Of a DNA stretch of 64,000 nt, positions 61,544 to 64,000 are shown piece by piece. Origin of the DNA: Candidatus Heimdallarchaeum endolithica (GTDB lineage: Archaea; Asgardarchaeota; Heimdallarchaeia; Heimdallarchaeales; Heimdallarchaeaceae). The DNA lies in contig CP084167.1 in the NCBI GenBank assembly GCA_021513715.1, forward strand, positions 846,117 through 910,116. Reading direction: 5' to 3'. Position numbers and translations under genes: made by a program. The notes beneath the pieces were generated by a model. That model had not been told where the DNA came from. It saw nothing but the letters and a program-made list of their open reading frames with translations, and ran no database searches. Positions within the stretch are counted from its first letter, which is position 1; every line of letters begins with the position of its first letter.

Positions 61544-62308
61544 ATGCAAGAAGTAGTTTTCTTTACCTACTACCAATATATCTTTTTATCAATAGGCATT
61601 GTTGCATTTTTTCTACTACTTAAGGTAACAGCGCCTTATGGAAAACACTTTTCAGAAAAATTTGGCCCTTCAATTAAAGGATCTTGGGCATGGCTGATAA
61701 TGGAGTCACCAGCTGCGATTACTACAACAATTCTTCTTTTACTTTCAATAGATAATCTGTCACTCGTTCCTGTCCTTTTGGTTTGTATTTTTTGTGTTCA
61801 TTACTACCCCAGAGATTTCATTTACCCCTTTTGGGCAAGAAGAGAAGCTAAAACTCCTTTAATTATCATGTGCTCTGCCATATTCTTCAACATAAGCAAT
61901 GCTTACTTACAAACTAGATGGTTACTTAAATTTGCTCCAGAAGATAAATATACTATTGCTTGGCTTTACTCTCCACAATTTATTATAGGAAGCTTACTTT
62001 TTATTTTAGGATTTATTTTCAATCGAAAAGCAGAAATTACTTTGCGTAAACTAAGAAAAAAAGGAGAAAAAAGCTATAAAATACCTCAGGGAGGAATGTT
62101 TGAATTTATTTCATGCCCTAATTACTTTTTTGAAATTATTGAATGGATAGGTTGGGCAATATTAACTTGGTCTGTTCCAGGGTTGGTGTTTATAATATGG
62201 ACTATTGCTAACCTTGGCCCAAGAGCAATAAGCACACATAAATGGTACAAAAAGAATTTTCCTAATTACCCAAAATCAAGAAAAGCGCTTATTCCATTTA
62301 TTTGTTGA
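61544..62308 (+). CDS. Steroid 5-alpha-reductase/polyprenol-reductase-like membrane enzyme, paralogue 2
   Basis: Second member of the SRD5A-like family here: VTAPYGKHFSEKFGPSIKGSWAWLIMESPA, YKIPQGGMFEFISCPNYFFEIIEWIGWAILTWSVPG, and HKWYKKNFPNYPKSRKALIPF. About half identical to the gene at 42296 by eye. 254 residues with about six helices. NADPH-dependent double-bond reduction is inferred. ATG start, AAGG before it. It follows the Rab-like GTPase gene and could be co-transcribed. Confidence 0.87.
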   Translation: MQEVVFFTYYQYIFLSIGIVAFFLLLKVTAPYGKHFSEKFGPSIKGSWAWLIMESPAAITTTILLLLSIDNLSLVPVLLVCIFCVHYYPRDFIYPFWARREAKTPLIIMCSAIFFNISNAYLQTRWLLKFAPEDKYTIAWLYSPQFIIGSLLFILGFIFNRKAEITLRKLRKKGEKSYKIPQGGMFEFISCPNYFFEIIEWIGWAILTWSVPGLVFIIWTIANLGPRAISTHKWYKKNFPNYPKSRKALIPFIC

Positions 62309-62378
62309 AGATTTCTTGTAGATAAAAATTAAAGAGTTTAGGAAAAGATTTTTTATTTAGTAAAGTTACATTTATTTT

Positions 62379-63295
62379 ATGAAAAGAATAACAAAAGTCT
62401 TTTTTTCGGTTAGTTTTCTCTTGCTAATCACTATTATGACCTTTAGTCAATATTCTAAAGGTTTATACTCTTCTGAATTGAAGAATAATTCACTATATAC
62501 TTGGAATGTCCAAACTCTTGAAAAGGTAGGAACTTATACTACTCCTTACCTAACTATTGGTGATGTTGGACTAAAACAAGGTGATGTCATAAAATTACGC
62601 TTAACAAATGACACAGATGAAGTAGCTAATGGTTCAGTGGCCAATTTATGGGGAAAAGAAACAATATATGGTTTGACCTTTTTATTAATGATGAATTTGT
62701 GACAAATGACTCTAATGTACCATTATTTGACTTAGATTGGATGGGAATTTCCAGAATATATATGGATTGGGCTAATCAGTATGATTTTTATTGGGTTCTA
62801 CCAGTAAAATTTACTAATCAAACAGGAACTTATGAATTCTTTGAAGTTACACATAGCCTTTTCAACAACCTAAAACAAAGCCAGAAATTAACACAAGAAT
62901 ACCATGGCTATTATAGCAATATCAGTTGGAACTTAAAACAGATATCAAAATTATCAAACTTGACTTGGTCGCTAGTTGTTTCATGGACTTACAAAGAAAA
63001 AACAGAAGACAGAACATCACCTGATTGGACTAATATAAATCTTGAAGAAACTATTAACACAGAATTTAGGTTTAATAGAAAAACAGGATTATTAGTCTAT
63101 TTATCATATAAATATAGTCTAAAACAAAATGAAAAATCTGAAGGTGTTGAAACTGACGAAAATGAAAGTTTAGATCTGTTGATAACAAGCAACGAGTTAC
63201 CCACAAAAGCTTCTTCCAACTTTCTATTATTTATGATAGCAATTTTTACAGTAGCAAGTATTAAAATAGTCTATAAAAAACGCCAGAAAAAATAG
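62379..63295 (+). pseudogene. Secreted, membrane-anchored surface protein split by a frameshift
   Basis: Two overlapping frames form one protein. The first (62379-62702) has a signal peptide (KVFFSVSFLLLITIMTF) and a beta-rich start ending near SVANLWGK. The second (from 62648) continues NNIWFDLFINDEFV, is rich in N-glycosylation sequons and Trp, and ends in a transmembrane helix (FLLFMIAIFTVASIKIV) with basic KKRQKK. Restoring one A in the GGGGAAAA run near 62650-62657 joins them into about 305 residues. It may be a true mutation or a read error. Family not recognised; surface location inferred. Confidence 0.75.
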
Positions 63296-63364
63296 TAAAT
63301 ATCCTCTTTCTCTCTTTTTCATTTTTCAAAAAAGTTTATTAGTTTAAAAGAAATGTGATTATTA

Positions 63365-63730
63365 ATGAGTTCCAGCAATTTAAATGAAAGATATATTGAT
63401 TTAGAACAAATTTGCAATGAATACGATATTAGGCTTTTTAAACCTCTTAGTTGGATTTTGATCTTGAACCTTCAACTGATACCTGAAGAAGATATTCAAA
63501 ATGACCCAAAACTAAAATTCTCCTATGCTTTGCTTGAAGATAACAAAGAAGAAGCTTTAAAAATCGCAAATGAATTAAAAGAAAAAGACACAACAATCTC
63601 TAAATTCTTTCAACAACTATTGGAATTTGACCCAGGACTAAAAACAACTCTAGAAATAAGTAAAAAATTCTTTGATTTTTCAAAAAGAAGAATTGAATTT
63701 ATTAGAGAACATGGTATCAAAGCTTACTAA
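63365..63730 (+). CDS. Soluble helical protein of unknown function
   Basis: 121 residues, predicted helical with acidic start and a more basic end (KKFFDFSKRRIEFIREH). Short TPR-like spacing between about 45 and 100 (ALLEDNKEEALKIANELK). Not recognised. ATG start. Convergent with the CutA gene. Confidence 0.6.
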   Translation: MSSSNLNERYIDLEQICNEYDIRLFKPLSWILILNLQLIPEEDIQNDPKLKFSYALLEDNKEEALKIANELKEKDTTISKFFQQLLEFDPGLKTTLEISKKFFDFSKRRIEFIREHGIKAY

Positions 63731-63751
63731 TTTCTTCTTATTTTTCCAATT

Positions 63752-64000
63752 TCAATAGATAGTTTCTCTCATCCACTCCAAATATTCTTCAGAAGAATAT
63801 ATTATTGGTAGAGCTATAATCTCTGGTATTTCGTAAGTATGTTGTTTCTTTATCTCTTCAACAATTATCGGAAATTTGTCAGAAAAAGTTTTAGCAATCA
63901 CTAAATACTCTTCTGCTACTTCAATGTTCCCTTTCCACCAATATTTTGAATGTATTTTCGAAATCTGAACGCAGACTACAAGTTTTTCTTCAAGAAGAAA
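63752..64000 (-). CDS. cutA: CutA1 family protein, 5' end cut off by the window edge
   Basis: The last 82 codons of a CutA1-type divalent-ion tolerance protein are visible: LVVCVQISKIHSKYWWKGNIE, EYLVIAKTFSDKFPIIVEEIKKQHTYEIPEIIALPI and SSEEYLEWM. The family forms trimers and binds metal; function in archaea is unsettled. The start lies beyond the right edge. It was found by translating the minus strand. Confidence 0.9.
   Translation of the reverse strand, partial: FLLEEKLVVCVQISKIHSKYWWKGNIEVAEEYLVIAKTFSDKFPIIVEEIKKQHTYEIPEIIALPIIYSSEEYLEWMRETIY

Noticed and set aside
1..64000. CRISPR array, rRNA or prophage
   Set aside because: No regularly spaced direct repeats, no rRNA sequence and no structural phage genes were recognised; the only tandem array is the coding minisatellite.

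Overview
The window is AT-rich DNA from an archaeon. Archaeal signs are TATA-type promoters about 25 bases before leaderless starts, GTG/TTG starts preceded by GGTGA/GGAG sites, an XPB helicase beside a Bax1-type (DUF790) nuclease, an NDP-forming acyl-CoA synthetase subunit and an SDR-type threonine dehydrogenase. A Rab-like GTPase, an Arf-like GTPase fused to a longin/roadblock-like domain, other longin-like proteins, a SIRT6/7-like sirtuin and two steroid-5-alpha-reductase-like membrane enzymes point to an Asgard archaeon, perhaps of the Heimdallarchaeia/Gerdarchaeales kind. That placement is inference. I recognise no rRNA, tRNA or CRISPR array.

1-8 kb holds a PAS sensor cut by the left edge, a response regulator, two NhaD/ArsB-type permeases, a universal-stress protein with a very long Lys/Glu tail, and an aldo-keto reductase. 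8-18 kb holds the sirtuin, the XPB-Bax1 operon, an ABC exporter pair, a glutaredoxin-thioredoxin reductase fusion, a coiled-coil winged-helix protein and a lipid kinase. 18-27 kb holds IS copy 1, a ParB-like gene with candidate operators, a radical SAM/SPASM enzyme, a longin-like protein with small membrane proteins, an acyl-CoA synthetase alpha subunit and the GTPase-longin fusion.

27-45 kb is mainly metabolic: threonine dehydrogenase, IMP dehydrogenase, a Nudix-like/metallo-beta-lactamase fusion, a ferredoxin/reductive-dehalogenase-like fusion, lysine 6-aminotransferase, IS copy 2 with an 8-bp target duplication, the two halves of formiminotransferase-cyclodeaminase, a CoA-type Nudix enzyme, a lysine-6-dehydrogenase-like enzyme, a Kef-type antiporter with a minisatellite tail and a CBS partner under a palindromic operator, the first 5-alpha-reductase-like gene, and PepD. 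Together these suggest a heterotroph using amino acids (Thr, Lys, His, peptides), with energy recovered through acyl-CoA synthetase.

45-64 kb holds DsrE, lipoate ligase, secreted or anchored proteins, a metal-binding HMA protein, a DpdA/TgtA5-type transglycosylase with a hydrolase, a TPR-like protein, rubredoxin, a three-gene operon of a YaaA/DUF6884-like protein and two coiled-coil proteins, a tandem metallophosphoesterase, a divergent RtcB-like protein, a glycerophosphodiesterase, a SagB-type oxidoreductase, the Rab-like GTPase with the second 5-alpha-reductase-like gene, a frameshifted surface protein, and CutA cut by the right edge. The leading candidates for unusual biology are the DpdA-type enzyme (possible 7-deazaguanine base exchange in DNA or RNA), the divergent RtcB-like protein, the GTPase-longin fusion and the ferredoxin/dehalogenase fusion.
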